Origin: Plantago major
Taxonomy: Eukaryota; Streptophyta; Magnoliopsida; Lamiales; Plantaginaceae
Length of the DNA stretch: 64,000 bases
Direction: 5' to 3'
Assembly: GCA_026545765.1 (NCBI GenBank)
Contig: JAIFAC010000173.1
Coordinates: forward strand, 90,616-154,615
Position numbers and translations under genes: made by a program
The notes under the pieces: generated by a model
What the model was told of the DNA's origin: nothing
Database searches by the model: none
The model's input: only the letters and a program-made list of their open reading frames with translations
Shown: positions 35,051-47,975 of the stretch, one piece after another
How the letters are laid out: each line of letters starts with the position of its first letter
How positions within the stretch are numbered: position 1 is the stretch's first letter

Positions 35051-36140
35051 AGTCAAAAATCAGTAGGCGATTTATCATGAAGAACTGTCTAGATAAAAAA
35101 AATTATTCTAGGAAAGATTTTAAGGTTCCAAAGACGATTCCAAGGCCAGTTTATATTCACAATATGATTAACTGAAACAAGATAATTATAAGCACTTTTG
35201 ATTGTAAAAACACCGGATTTATGAAAACTCCAAATGAAAACATCATTTTGTTTAGTTATAGGGTTGGAACAGCTACAATTTCTTCAATTATATCTCTTGG
35301 AAGAACACTTTGTAGTTTATGAATATTCCAATTACCATTAGTAATAAAGTCACTAACTTTGCTATCTCCCTGGTTTTCCATTGTATAATCATTTAGAGTT
35401 TTATTATTAAGCAATCTATCTGTCCAAAAGTTGATATTCTTTCCATCACCTAATCTCCAAATTAAACCATTCATAATTAAAGGTTTATACTTTTTAATGT
35501 TTTTCCAGAGCCAACTGTGCCCTTGAGCTGAAATAGAATCCATAAAAGTTTCCAGGCCAATTTTAGCTGATACACTCTGTTTAATTTGTCAAGATTCCGT
35601 ATACGCAAACCACCAGCTCCTTTTGGAAGACATACTGTATTCAATTAATTTTGATTTTTTATTAGTGTCTTTAGAATCATTACAAAGAAATTTCCTATTA
35701 GCTTTATTTATATTATCAATACAAATAATTGGTATTTTAGCTACCGACATACAATAAGATGGGATTGTGTTTGTAACAGATCTTGTTAGAACACTTCTTA
35801 CCGCATAGGAAAGAAATCTATTATACCAATTATTGATTTTGTTATTTACTCTATCAATAATATGGTCAAAGAAGTCCAACTTCTTTTTACCAAAAATAAA
35901 GGGAATACCCAAATATTTATCTAATCTTTTATTAGTGGAAACTCTAGCTTTTGCAAAACTTGTTGCTTCCTATTCACTAAAGTGTTTGGAGAACAGAACT
36001 CAGAGATTTTTCCCAACAAATTTGTTGCCCAGAAGCCAAAGCATAGGTGTTTAGACATTTTGAATACCTTTCACTGAACTTTTAGTAAGCTTTACAAAAA
36101 TCAAGCAATCATCCACGAAATAGAGAATATGTTTGGATGT
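35051..36140 (-). pseudogene. LINE fragment 3: RT C-terminal part, minus strand
   Basis: On the minus strand, DDCLIFVK (about 36,115-36,090) represents the RT catalytic region. It is followed by YLGIPFIFGKKKLDFFDHII (35,912-35,850), the IPSYCMSVAKIP block (35,760) and WRLGDGKNINFWTDRL (35,465-35,410), the usual C-terminal succession of plant L1-type LINEs. Frames shift near 35,590 and 35,940. It is 5' truncated. The boundary toward LINE 2 is at about 35,050-35,200. Confidence 0.75.
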
Positions 36141-36646
36141 AGGAAGGATTTAAGTCATATAACCCTTATGTCCCTCCCTGTATTTTGAATACGTGCAACT
36201 TTAAAATGGCCTGTAACCTATTTGTGGATTTGCTTATTTACAGTTTTACCACAAGTGAAGGAAATTTGTACTTGGAAGAATATGGTCTAACCTCTAACTC
36301 TCGGCAAAATGTTTAGCCTTCTAACATACTAGACGATGAGGTAGCCATATTTTAAACAATCTAAGAACTAGGGTAATAGCTTCCCTCAAAAAAAGAGAGT
36401 AAGGAAGGAAATTGGGGAGGCAACCAAACACACTCTTACTTATACCAGTATTAAAACATTATATAGATGTGTCTTGCTGCTACATCCATCTGAAATGTCA
36501 ATATTGCAACCAAATAAATTCGCTAAAATTGTCCAAGTGTGTCAACACAAAAGTTCACCTAAAAAACCCAAATATATATTCCGTGTAAATTCTATGAATA
36601 AAAGTCGGAGCCTCAAACCAGCCACGTGTAGGGTAAAAGCTTTCTT
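36141..36646. other. Intergenic sequence, 3' side of PHF1
   Basis: No gene or clear repeat is recognised. The last 200 bases are probably the PHF1 3' untranslated region (minus strand). Confidence 0.4.
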
Positions 36647-39600
36647 TTATAACTCCATACTTTGGTCCGTACGTGAATCCTCCAAAATACTTGCAAAGTT
36701 GGATTTCGGAATTTGATCCCTCGCTGTTGGGAAATTCCAGAAAGAATCAGAGTTCTCGAAGAATATGTAAAATATGACCAGTGACGCCAAAAACAGCCCA
36801 ACAAGCAACAAGTAAAGTTGCCATTCTGCAATTAAAAATAGAAATGGACAAGTCATTTGTGTAAGCTAAACTAAAGAAGGGACAAAGCAGGAGAAGAAGA
36901 GACAGATTGATACCTTTCCAATCAGCAGATGCAGTTAGCTTGGTCACCATTACTCCCCATTCAGTAGGCGTTGTTAGCATTACCCTGAGTGAAGTTTTTA
37001 GTTCAAATGAGAGACCAAAAAAGGCAGATTACAACAATGTCATAATGTTACAAGGAAGCAGGATAGTTGACAATTGTGAGTTTAGATTAACATAAACTAA
37101 TTGTCGTATTTACATAATCTGCTAGTGAAAGACAAAAGGACTCAAAATTTTGCAAGTATTTCAACAAGATGACAATTTATATTAAAGAAAATTAAGTTTC
37201 ATATACTAAGATAGTACTGCATTCACTATATCATGTTGATTGTTACTTTATTTATTCTGCCAAGCAAATAATGGAGTATCGATAACTGAATATTGTGATT
37301 TTCAGGTTTCTCGCCTCCAATTATCCTTTTCTCCACCACCCTGACTTATCATAATTCTTCATCCCTCTAGCCATCTAATCTCTTTTCTCAAGTTTTTTTT
37401 AATACAACTCCATTCAACTTCTATATGTCAATTTGACCCTTACCCATTTCCCGACGTTTTCCATTTCAGTATAACAATCTGACAAAGAACATCAGTGTGG
37501 ATAAGCAATCCTTGTGTGTGTGTTCAAATCAAGACTCAAAACCAAGTAAACCAATTAATGTAATGAGTCACTAGTTATGATTGAAAATAACAGCAACTAA
37601 AATCCAGGAGGAAAACGAACCCATGTAGTGTTTTGGTGCACCCTGATCAAGCACCTTATTATAGGTGATTCCACCTTATTTGACCAAATAAGGTGGTTTG
37701 ACTATAGTAAGTTTGGGTGGTGAACGTCAATAAGGTGCCTGATTTGAAAACCTACTCTATAGCTTTCAAAAAAAAAAAAGGTGCCAATGTACCTTATCAA
37801 AGTTTTGACAAACATATACACTTGGAAGAACTTGCAACTAAAATACACAGTAATCTATGCAATCATGCAAAACAGATCAAATTCATTGGTAAACGTTTAA
37901 AACAATCCAGCACCATCATTACCATCAGCATGTCTCTTTTAACTTTTAAAACAAATATGCCAACATTTCTTCTTTATCCTTTTTGTTTATGTAAGACATG
38001 GGAGCAGAAAGGTTTACTTTTGACTTCCAGGACATGGAGCAGTATATTAAAAAGGATGCAAGGTTTAACTACTAAATGAAAGTCACTGTGTTGATGTTTC
38101 AAGCAATACCTCTCACTAGGGCAGAATTCCATCGAACTGACATTTGAGCCCAAGTGCAACCTTTTGCTCAAGTGGCGGACCTCCATCTTTTTCACTTCTA
38201 CTACACATATCTCCATCCTTGCTCCCCCTAAAATTAAAGGTTAACATACTTTCACATAAGATAATAATCAAAGCAGATGTACAAAATATTGAAAATGCAT
38301 CCTGTGATAAACACAAGATGAAACAGGTCAAGAGCATCTCAAAGAACACTGCATTATGTTAAGATTTAATCAAGTGTATAGTTCTGAAGATTACATTCTA
38401 AACTCATTTAATATTTACAAGTACCAAGTTAAGTATAATGACATTTGCTACTGAGGTGGGTACTCCACTGTAGATTGCCAAAATGGCTGGTCAAGAGGTA
38501 AAACTGTGGCCACATCAAGGCAGTTACACTCACGTGGGTAAATAAAAAAAGATCCAGCACCATAAATCCATAATATCATATGCATGCATAGAACATATTC
38601 AGTGGACAGGAATGACTTTGACCTAATATCAATTAAACAGTTTATGCATATTGCAGGAATATTAAGAACATCATTATCAAAACATTGCTTAAAGGAAGAC
38701 TCATAGAGTAGTTTAAATTCCAAAATATCGTTGTCAAATGATTGGCACACCCTGTGGAGTGAGCTGCTGACATTGACTCTTAGTATACAGAACTGAATTT
38801 CTTCACTGCAATATTACAATTGATTTCCTTCAAAGTTTAGTAACCATTGTTATGCATGTACCACAAATATAGTGGTATACCTATCCCCTTTTCCCTCAGG
38901 AAATTCATTCTTGTACAGGTGTAATATACTATTATATTAATTCTTATGTTTCAAACTAATGATAGAAATTAAGAGATTCTGGGCACTTACAGAGCAAGAT
39001 ACTTCCCATCAAACTAGTAGACATGATTGACGCTGGTTTTCTAAAAACTGTTTGTGACCAATTCTCTTCCATGTACTTATGTCCCAAACTCCAACGAGTG
39101 ATTTATTTCCTGCATAATAATCAAGAATGAATCCAATAATTACACCGTGAAATAAAATGCTATGACAATAAACAACATACAATAAAATGCTATACTGTTG
39201 CAAATAATGAAAATCAACAAACCTTTTTGAAAACTGCAAAACAGAAATGGTCTTGCCCCATCTTTAGAAAATCGGCAAACTTCGAACTTCTCATCCTGAC
39301 ATTTTAATAAAAATAATTCTAGCAACGCACACCCAAAGGCAAGAGGAATAAACACAAGGTATAAAAGAAATGGCACATACATCTTTACGTGCCAAGGTTA
39401 TCACTGGAGCACCATCATTTGTATTCCATATTCTTGCTGAACCATCTATTGATGTTGAAGCTAAGAACTCTGAATCTAAGCTGCAAGGGGAATCAAGTAG
39501 AATGTGAGCCATCCCTGTCACTAGACTCACATCTAAATCCCAATATTTGATGGAAATTATCCATTATTTTCAGATAGAACTAAAAGTAGAGATTCTTTTA

Positions 39601-40209
39601 AGGTAATTAGAAACCATGGTTGTCAATCGCAAATCGCGTCGCGTCGCGCTAGGCCCAAAAAACCGGGATCGCGGATCGCGGTCGCGGGCGGGATAGCGAA
39701 GGAAAAAAAAATGCAAAATTTATAAAAAAATATATAGGATGAGTTGAAATTAGTGTAAAGACAAGCAAAGTAAACTAAGAAATAAATAAGTCTCATACAT
39801 AACATAAGTCATAATGTCATAACACAAGCAAGTCTCATACATAACATGATAACACAAAGCAAAGTCATAAACGAAAGTCGAAACACACACAAAAGCAAGC
39901 AAATAGTTTTTTTTTTCATTCTGCCCGTTGGCCTTTGTTCCTTAAGTGGGGGGTAAAATTGGAATTTTACCCCCAAAATAACATCTAAGTAATTTAACCG
40001 TCCCGGGCTATCGCGCCCGGGACAGGATCTGAGATCGCGGGCGCGACAGCCCGCGATAGTAACCTGTCCCGCTACAGCAAAGCTGTAGCGGACAGGTCTT
40101 TCTCGGGCGCGATCGCGCCGGGATTGACAACATTGTTAGAAACTAAAAAAAGTAATAAATAAACAAAATAATAATAATTATTATTATAATAATAATGATA
40201 ATAATAATA

Positions 40210-40243
<34 letters not shown>

Positions 40244-42746
40244 CAAGTGACACAATGCAACACCGAACTAAAATAAGGTTTTTTTAAAGGTAATTAGAAA
40301 CTGAAATAATAATAAAATTGATAATAGGCAAGTGACAAATTTAACTTGTATTTACATTGCCACTTCGCACATATTAAAGATTAAGAATGAACTTTGCAAC
40401 TTTTAGCAACATGAACAACTTATGCAGTGTCTAGAATACAGGTCTGATCTGGAACCAGAACTGAAAAAAAGGAGGCCAGGAAGTTGAAGTTGGCATAATA
40501 CATTTGAACTTATAACATACTTGCGCAATATTTCAGAATAGTTTACTGTTCACTATCCCTATGTACCATGTAGCATATAGCAATAGCACTATGGTCCACT
40601 ACTATCCGCTATTAACAAATATGATCTCATAAGCAAAATCTACGTCTTTAATAAGCAGGAAAGCCTCATAGAATGGATGAAATTGCTCCATTGTGCAACT
40701 TAAGGAATAGATGGTCTAATAACTAATCAGCACACCCAACATGTAGGGTTGGCTAAGAGTAAATTCTGAGCAATTAAGCCAGGAATGAGTAATCACATGC
40801 TCAGGCGGATCTCAGTGAAAACAATTCATCCTCAGAACAACTTGTCAAACAGAGTTATATAAAGATTTGCATGCAACAAAGAAAAATCAGAGTCCTACAA
40901 TGACAACAGGAATACCATAAAGAATATCAGTGGAGTACTTAAAGAAATTGAACTTCCTTTGAGCCCATAAAGAAGAATAGTAGTGTAAAACAACTAACTC
41001 AGGCTCATCTTACCTAAAATCCATGTCCTGGAATGACTTGTGAGCTCTTGGTTCATCTAAAATGTTAGCATATTTGGCCACTCGAACATTCTAAGATGCC
41101 CATCCTTTGAGTTGAAGGAAAACAATAAGAATACTGTTCAACAAATCATATATCCTGAACTCCTATGCAATAGTAGCGATGATAAGATAGCTTACATCTC
41201 CACCAGTAGCTAATCGAGTGCCATCAACACTGAAAGCCAAGCATTTCTGTGAGCCAACTCCTTGCAGTGGAAGTGATTCTTTTGTAGTAAGTTTTATATT
41301 GCCTTCACGGCTGTACACCTCAAACACTCTGCAAATATTTCATTTGTAAATCAATGGACCACAATTACAAACTAAGACAGCCTAAATTGCTTCAAGAGTA
41401 AATAAACAATTAAAATCAAACATCACCGCCACACAATATCGCAACAATTCTAGTATAATTCTAGTAAGCAATTCAAGTTCACACCACATCCCCAGTTGTG
41501 GAAAAAAGAAAATAGGACAGGGAAGGGTTGCACCATTAGATAGATCCAGTTGACTGGGGGAGGTGGGGCAAGTTTGATTTCGGTTTGAAATACTAGAGAT
41601 TTGACTTCTATCCAAACAACACGGAAGAAAAAATTTCCAGACCCACGTGTTTCCTAATCATAGACTCAAAGTCCATTTTAATATTTGAAATATGATACCC
41701 TATCAACCTCCACCAAAAATTTGCTAAGGGGGAGCTGAGAATTAAAAAGACAAAATCTAAACAAACTAAGAAGTATTTTACGATTTATATGTGGTTGCAA
41801 AATATTACCAACAGTAGAAGAAAACATTTATACAGATTAACCACAAGAAACACAATTTTCAAACATCACGTCAATTGCAACTATTGTCAACTCTGACTCC
41901 GTCATGTTAATGATAATTCTCCTCTCATCATAACCATCATGTATTTTGTCCACAAGGCAGTTAAATAGTTAACCTAGAGTCGCAGTTATCTTTTCCAAAA
42001 ACCTAACTTCCACATCTTTCAGCATCCTTTAGTCACAACATACCTCTTTAGTGAACCACATATGCACAAACCTAATATAAGGCATAACTTGCCATGATTT
42101 ATTTTATTAAAGCAGATGAAATGTTGATGATCAATGAACTAAGCATATCTCAATAGAAAAGGAAAGCAATAAATGAAAAGGAAGACTAACTTGCAGTCAC
42201 CAGAGCTGGTAGAACAAACCAATGTGTCTCCACTTGGATGAGCTACAATCCTCATCGGACTAACCCCTTCCTCGAAAGCATACTTTGCCTGCACATACAC
42301 ATACACATCAAAACTCCAGATATTCATTCACCTTGTATGCAAAATTAAACAGGCACCTATAATTTCCATGTTTTATCCACTTAACAACACAAAACCGTGT
42401 GGCAAAATTAACCGTGAATAACATTTGGTACTAGAATTGAAGAAAGGGTTATATAGAAGCTCATTTTCTCATTGAATCAAATGGTAACGAGAAACAAAAT
42501 TGAAATTGAAGTTGTAATTTGATTGCAATTTGCAGATACAGTCAAGTAATAAACAGGAAAATATAGAGAATTGAATTGATGAATAGAAGAAACCTTGGGG
42601 TTAGAGGAGAGAGAAGAGGTATCGGGATCATAGGAGAAGATCTCGAGAGAAGACGGTGTCGTTTTACCGACCACCACAAGGTGGTGGTTTTCCGGCCGTC
42701 GGATCCACGTTGAGCAAGTCACTGTACCCGAATCTCCACCGTCCAT
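36647..42746 (-). CDS. PHF1: PHF1-like SEC12-related WD40 membrane protein (frameshifted in this sequence)
   Basis: Ten exons: 42,746-42,594; 42,288-42,191; 41,328-41,196; 41,104-41,014; 39,480-39,381; 39,295-39,223; 39,109-38,991; 38,227-38,110; 36,984-36,914; 36,825-36,647. All have GT-AG borders and matching phases, giving about 380 codons (Arabidopsis PHF1 is about 400). Diagnostic blocks are TWIRRPENHHLVVVGK, AHPSGDTLVCSTSSGDCK, LDSEFLASTSIDGSARIW (WD40 blade), SKRLHLGS, FCPSER and TEWGVMVTKLT, with a single C-terminal membrane helix followed by FFENSDSFW. PHF1 is an ER protein needed for ER exit of PHT1 phosphate transporters. Small indels break the frame near 41,062, 39,043, 39,010 and 38,207, mostly in short homopolymers. 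Residues are otherwise well conserved, so assembly indels or very recent inactivation are both possible. Introns carry a hAT MITE and a foldback repeat. Confidence 0.85.
37636..37741. repeat. Foldback repeat in PHF1 intron
   Basis: GCACCTTATT at the left and AATAAGGTGC at the right are inverted. Inside is a second pair, CCACCTTATTTG / CAAATAAGGTGG, separated by only a few bases. The whole is about 105 bp of nested hairpins, resembling a small MITE. No target duplication was assigned. Confidence 0.5.
39615..40135. mobile_element. GC-rich hAT MITE, 521 bp, in PHF1 intron
   Basis: Terminal inverted repeats are CATGGTTGTCAATC and CAATGTTGTCAATC (inverted at the right end). An 8-bp target duplication TTAGAAAC lies at 39,607-39,614 and 40,136-40,143. 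The ends are full of GATCGCG/CGCGATC words and palindromes (CCCGGGCTATCGCGCCCGGG), against an AT-rich core. It has no transposase. A related copy lies in the neighbouring TH1 gene intron. Confidence 0.85.
40160..40246. repeat. AAT/ATT microsatellite
   Basis: An almost pure run of AAT/ATT trinucleotides in the PHF1 intron, just beyond the hAT MITE. Confidence 0.9.
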
Positions 42747-43604
42747 TCTCCTTCACAACTAGTCTCAGTATAAAGTATAAACTACAATTGCTGCTATTGA
42801 TGGAAACAAACGATGGTTGGTTTCTGCAATAATTTGTTGGAATTGGGGATTCTTGTTTTGTTTTATATAGTCAGAGGGTGAAGGGTAGAAAAATTGGAAA
42901 CTCAAAATCAACTTTGGAACTCACTATAAATAATAGGTCAACGTTATCTGTTAGCACGATCCGGGATCCAACTGTTTTGGTCAACGGTTTCATCTTGGTT
43001 ACTTGCAGAATATGCTCTGGATTATACTGCCGATTACAGCTTTACAACTCTACAACTTGCGATTTTAGAAAATGTCTTGTGATGGATGGGGATGTGCTGT
43101 GTCACGCCCTCAACACTCATCTCTCATCACTACGGATCATGTCCGTCGGTGCAATCGATATCGCTTCATATATCATTATAACTCTATTGACCAAAGCATG
43201 TCATATAATGAAAATCTTTCCAATAGAGTAATCATGGTAACTTTAAAGTTTTTACAAGTGGAATTGTGAAAACAAAAAGTGTCGCGTTGTTGGTATGGGT
43301 GACGTTCTCTATCCATTTAAACTCTTTAAAGTTTGAGAGGTTACAGTCATCATCTTACATGGCGCAATGAGAACGTCGCGCATTGCCTATACAAATCGTC
43401 CCCCCATTGAGAGTATTGGATTGGTTCGGCTCGACTCTGATACCCTTTGTAACATCTCGTCCACTAATTGATAGAGTTCTGAGCCTTTGAGCTTGTGCGG
43501 TCACTCCTTGATTGCTTTTCAAGTGATGTTACGCCCAAAAATCAACAAATAGTATCATATTGTCAAATTATCTCACCTGGTATGCAGTTGGATGTCCTGG
43601 ATAG
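42747..43604. other. PHF1 upstream region with retrotransposon remnant
   Basis: The first about 130 bases upstream of the PHF1 ATG are presumably its 5' untranslated region and promoter. At about 43,430-43,470 the text CTCTGATACCCTTTGTAACA matches an inverted tRNA-iMet primer binding site followed by an LTR end, as in decayed LTR retrotransposons on the minus strand. The LTR body cannot be delimited. Confidence 0.4.
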
Positions 43605-43949
43605 ATGCTTGTTCATGCATTTTGTGGAGAATGGTGTATGGAGAGGATGAAAGAGTACGAACAACATTGGTCACCAATTCTTTCACTCGTAATCTTCTCA
43701 ACAGGTACTAATGTCAGGCTCTTTTGGCTTTCATACAGGTTAGGAGCTGCTTTTGTAGTTTTGTTTGATACAGATAATGTAGGTTATTTTTCTCCTCACG
43801 CATTCCGTGTGAGCTATGCTAAGCTGAATATACACAATGGTGTTATTGCTCCAGATACAAGTGCATTTGGAAGGAAGAGAGGGAGGTCGTTGATAACCAG
43901 ATGGGCATCTGGCAACATTTTCTTCAGACAATTCTTCAAGAGTACTTGA
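43605..43949 (+). other. Unrecognised open frame, 114 codons
   Basis: The frame runs from 43,605 to 43,949 and encodes a moderately hydrophobic protein ending in a basic segment (FGRKRGRSLITRW). No family is recognised and no splice partner is seen. It could be an exon remnant of a transposon protein or chance. Treat as unsupported without homology. Confidence 0.2.
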
Positions 43950-44534
43950 AATTAAACAAAACAACAAATCAAGGCGATATGGAAGGAAGACGCCTCTAAC
44001 ACATTTATTATAACCCTATGCTCTAATGAATTTTATCCTGTTTACAGTAAATTCACATTTAGTATACTCAATATTTTTTCATATTCTGGAACTTTAGGAA
44101 AACCATGATTTTTACAATACATTCAAATTTACTATACTCCATTCTAATCATCCACCTTGTATCTAATCTATCAGGTCTCACTATAAGAACTACCAGCAAA
44201 CTTATCAGTTTCTTAGGCGTAACAGTCCAATCCCTTCCACGTTAAATATATGCATGCAACGGAGAATTCAAAATGTAAAGAACAAACATCACAATCGTGA
44301 AGGAAAACTGTGGAGAAACCGTGAAAAAAGTGACATGATAAACGAACAGGGGGAACAAATCAATAATCACTGGCATACTTTGTTTACGTACAAAAGATGA
44401 TGCATTCATGAATTTTGAATCTACCTAGTCTAAGGGAAAGAATTATATTACATGCTCGAAAGCAAAGGAAAAGTTCAGCTCAGAACCACAGAAGAATTAT
44501 GATCACCTGTGCCAGCAATAGCCAAATGGACAGC
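43950..44534. other. Intergenic, nothing recognised
   Basis: This lies between the unrecognised frame and the TH1-gene stop. It is AT-rich with no coding signal. The part next to 44,534 is probably the TH1-gene 3' untranslated region. Confidence 0.4.
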
Positions 44535-47265
44535 TCACTTCCGAATAATTCTGGTTCTAACACCACCTATGATAGTGAAAAAAGATAAAATCTTGTGACA
44601 ATTGACAAACTTACAATCTGAAACTATGAAGCGCCATAATAGTGTAGGGCAAGAATGAAAATCAACCTTCTACTTCCTCAAACTGAATTTCCTTTACCAC
44701 TTCAGCAGCTGCATTGTACTCAAACCTGCAGACATTCAATTCGACTTTGAGAAAACAAAATACAGACACAAATCCAGCTAGGTTCTCCACTGCAGACATG
44801 TTTTCTGTATTATGAGAGATGCATTATTTCGATTTCCTTCAAAGATTACACCCTGGGATAAAAATCTGTCCTGGGTGTGGCTGAATAAAAATGGATATCA
44901 GAAACCTCAGAGATTAACAAAACCTCAATTTAAGTGCACATGGATCCTCCAAAATAACAAGATACTTCTTTTTGTTGTCATGATATTAGTTCAAGGACTA
45001 AAATGTACAGAAACGATGATGAGCATCATAGCAAAAGGGAAAAGGTTTCGCTGCACAATAACATGGGTTTCCTTCATTCACAGCAGTAAAACTTGGAAGT
45101 CAAAATATGCCAAAACATAGTACTACTAAATAACATATACAGACGAAACAGAAGAAAGAAGTTGGAAAGAATTGAAGCCACAATGCAGCCATGCCCTCCC
45201 ACCTAAATGAGGTCTGTTCAAACATTTAGACATACTAAAAACCGAATTGCCACTCACTGGCAAATAACAAAATAGAGAACATACACATTGAAGTAGAATA
45301 CTAAGGATGGTGTTACCTGTTTGATAGAGAGACCTCAAGTGCATAATCAGACGCACTTTTTGTAGCACCAACCAGGACGTTGACAATTTCCTTTTTTCGA
45401 GTACTAGCCATGAGTAAATCATATTCGGTGGGAATAATAATGGAAAAAAAATTATCACTTAGTTCACTTAAACAGATCTTCTCAACAGCAGCAAGAGCTA
45501 TCCGTCGTTTGAGTGAATCGGTATCCGGGTCCACAATGTAAATGGCAAATTCAGTAATTACAAGCAAACGAGGCTTCATCTTCCCTGAGACTGTGAACTT
45601 GAGGACTTTGTCTGCAAAGAGCACATTCTTGTCTCCTAGAAAATAAAGCATCCAAGGAGATACATGCTAATTAGACTACGTAGCAATAAAACTATTTCAG
45701 ACTTCAGAGGTAGCAGCAAATGCGCATCTAGTATATGTTCGATATAATCTGAGAGCACGCAACTTGGGGAACCAACAATATTCAGGTTATAGCAACCTAG
45801 TTTTCTAACATGACCTCCATTTTTTCATTTTTCAACTATAATAAGATGTTGGGTTTGAAGATTCGACCAGTTATAATGTCATTGATGAGCCTTTGCTCGG
45901 AAAAAAAAAGTCAGTTGGCAAGCTAATGAAGATAACTCATTAGGAAAGAGAATTTCTATTCTTCTTTAGTGGCTGATTCAATTGTTTAGGACACCATTCT
46001 AAGATAGTCTTTCACCTTCTATCTGAGTCAAATGTCCTCTGACCTAGAATATAGAGTAATAAATACAGGGTCTACCAGATTAAGTAAAAATTAAGCCAGA
46101 GTCTCACTGTCATGTCATATCAGGAAACAGAAAATAACAATGGGCATGACTCACAAAAGAAAAAGGCACCTCAACACAATAATAATCAAAATTTCCAATT
46201 CTGACTATCCAATTTCTTACAGGACTTGAGCTTCATATTAATTGCAATCGTTGTATGGGTTACCACTACTCACACTTGTTCCTGGGAAAGACTAGTCATA
46301 TCTACTAGAACTACGTTGCAAATTGCAATAAAAGATAGCCCATGTGAACACCAGTATTGTTAACCCCTGATCGTGTAGCACCAAGCAAAAAACTGGGATA
46401 GCGGGATAGTGAAGTATGATAAAATAAACATAAAAGCTTAGAAATAACTCAATTAGCACATCAAGCCAGAAACTAAAGAAAAATGGGGTAAATGACCATT
46501 TTACCCCAAACTTTAATATCCGACAAGGATTTCCGAGATCCCAGCCGCACTCGTGCCCCGTATGGGCATGTCAATCCCACCCAGGTGCCAAAACGCACAG
46601 GGATCGCGCCGGGATTGACAACACTAAACACAACCGACCTTATGTATTCTTGCTTGCCACCTAGAACTATGTCTGGTTTTAGGACCCTTAGTATCTCTAA
46701 TTCTCTATCAATTGTACCTATCGATTGTAGTTATCACAGGCATATCAGTGTTCCTCTTTCTTTTGAAGATGCGTAAGGCATTGCAATAAATAGAAACAAA
46801 AAAAAGGTTGATTATTCATTAATCTAGCAGCAGAAAATTTGGTAGCAAACACGAAACTCCCAAATCAGATGGGTAATTACAAAAAACATTGACTCAACAC
46901 ACATAATGCTGTTGATTATGATTTCCAGTAAACTGTATCCATCGAAGAAACATAACAGTGATCAATTAAAGCATCTCGTCCAAGCCTATAAATCTAGAAA
47001 TGCAAACAACCTTGATCTACCGATAAGAAAAGCATGAGTAGTAAGTGGTAAATTAGAGACTGTTTACTAAATTAGAGAAAGAATCGAGACCTTGTTTATG
47101 GAGGATTTTGACAAGACAGGGTCTGGAGGGAACATCTAGGTAATCGCCAGTCGGTTTCGGGTGGGTGATGGTATCTAGGGTTTGATCAACAACATCGTCA
47201 TCGTATCGTGGCGGTGAAGATGGTGAGACGTCAACCTGGATCCGTCGGTTGCCGTATCGAGACAT
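44535..47265 (-). CDS. Small myosin-I tail (TH1) domain protein
   Basis: Four exons: 47,265-47,091; 45,635-45,317; 44,725-44,667; 44,566-44,535 (175, 319, 59 and 32 nt). Together they make 195 codons with the stop and no internal break; all junctions are GT-AG and in phase. The ATG in MSRYGNRRIQVDVSP has the favourable context CCACCATGTC; a longer frame upstream reaches 47,334 but adds a Q/A-rich stretch less likely to be native. Exon 2 carries a TH1-like fold: LFADKVLKF, KMKPRLLVITEFAIYIVDP, LKRRIALAAVEKICLSELSD, FFSIIIPTEYDLLM and KKEIVNVLV. In class I myosins this domain binds acidic phospholipids; here it stands alone without a motor. The function in plants is not established. Intron 1 (45,636-47,090) contains a GC-rich MITE relic. 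Confidence 0.78.
46346..46626. mobile_element. Relic of the GC-rich hAT MITE in TH1-gene intron
   Basis: The right end GGGATCGCGCCGGGATTGACAA and the GATAGCGGGATAG words match the MITE at 39,615-40,135. The left end (AGTATTGTTAACCCCTG) is eroded. A perfect target duplication is not visible. Confidence 0.5.
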
Positions 47266-47430
47266 GGTGGCGGACTGGCTGGCTAACCTTTCTGTTTGAT
47301 TTGCAGGCTGTTGTTGGGCAGCTGGCTGGACCAACCAACAGTAATGATCCTCAAGAGGCCACCCAAATGTTACTGCTATATTTTTAAATGGCAGAAAAGC
47401 TTTTGCAAATCGAGTCGATTGTGTGCGAAT

Positions 47431-47975
47431 CTTAAAAAGTCTTTTATCTTTTAAAGTAGTAAAAATAGTTTTTTAATGTTTTATATTCTGACTTCTGAAA
47501 CCTGCGAAAAAGAAAGCGCTGGAAGCGAAGAATCGATCCAATATTCTTATCTGCTTTAAGCGTAGTAACTTTTTTCCAATTAAAACAACTAATTAAATTA
47601 ATTTTGCAAACACTAGACCTTTTTTTACAATTTTAAAATGTTTTTATATGATATATCAAACACCTCTTGACTTTTCTTAAAATCAACTTTAGCTTGTTGC
47701 AAATCTTAAAAATCTTTTGTCTTTTAAAGTAGTAAGCAGTTTTTAGTGTTTTATATTACAACCTTTATGCAACCTGCGGAAAAAAGCGGTGTAAGCGAGA
47801 AGCAAAGCGATAGGCCTTCTATACGCTTTAAGCGTAGTAGCTTTTTTTCCAATTAAAAACAACTAATTAAATTAATTTTTGCAAACACTAGAACTTCTGC
47901 TTTTACAATTTTAAGCTGTTTTTTATATGATATATCAAACACTACTGACTTTTGTTTAAAAATCAATTTTGATCA
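47431..47975. repeat. Tandem duplication of a ~272-bp unit
   Basis: The unit at about 47,431-47,702 is repeated at about 47,704-47,975. Shared landmarks in order are TCTTTTAAAGTAGTA, GTTTTATATT, a GCG-rich hairpin (AAGCG...GCTTTAAGCG), CCAATTAAAACAACTAATTA, GCAAACACTAGA and ATATGATATATCAAACAC. No coding potential is seen. Confidence 0.75.

Noticed and set aside
38448-38750. 100-codon minus-strand frame between PHF1 exons 7 and 8
   Set aside because: It falls inside an intron bounded by good splice sites and does not resemble any WD40 blade.
44812-45120. 102-codon plus-strand frame in the TH1 locus
   Set aside because: It lies antisense in the intron between TH1 exons 2 and 3 with no recognisable domain.
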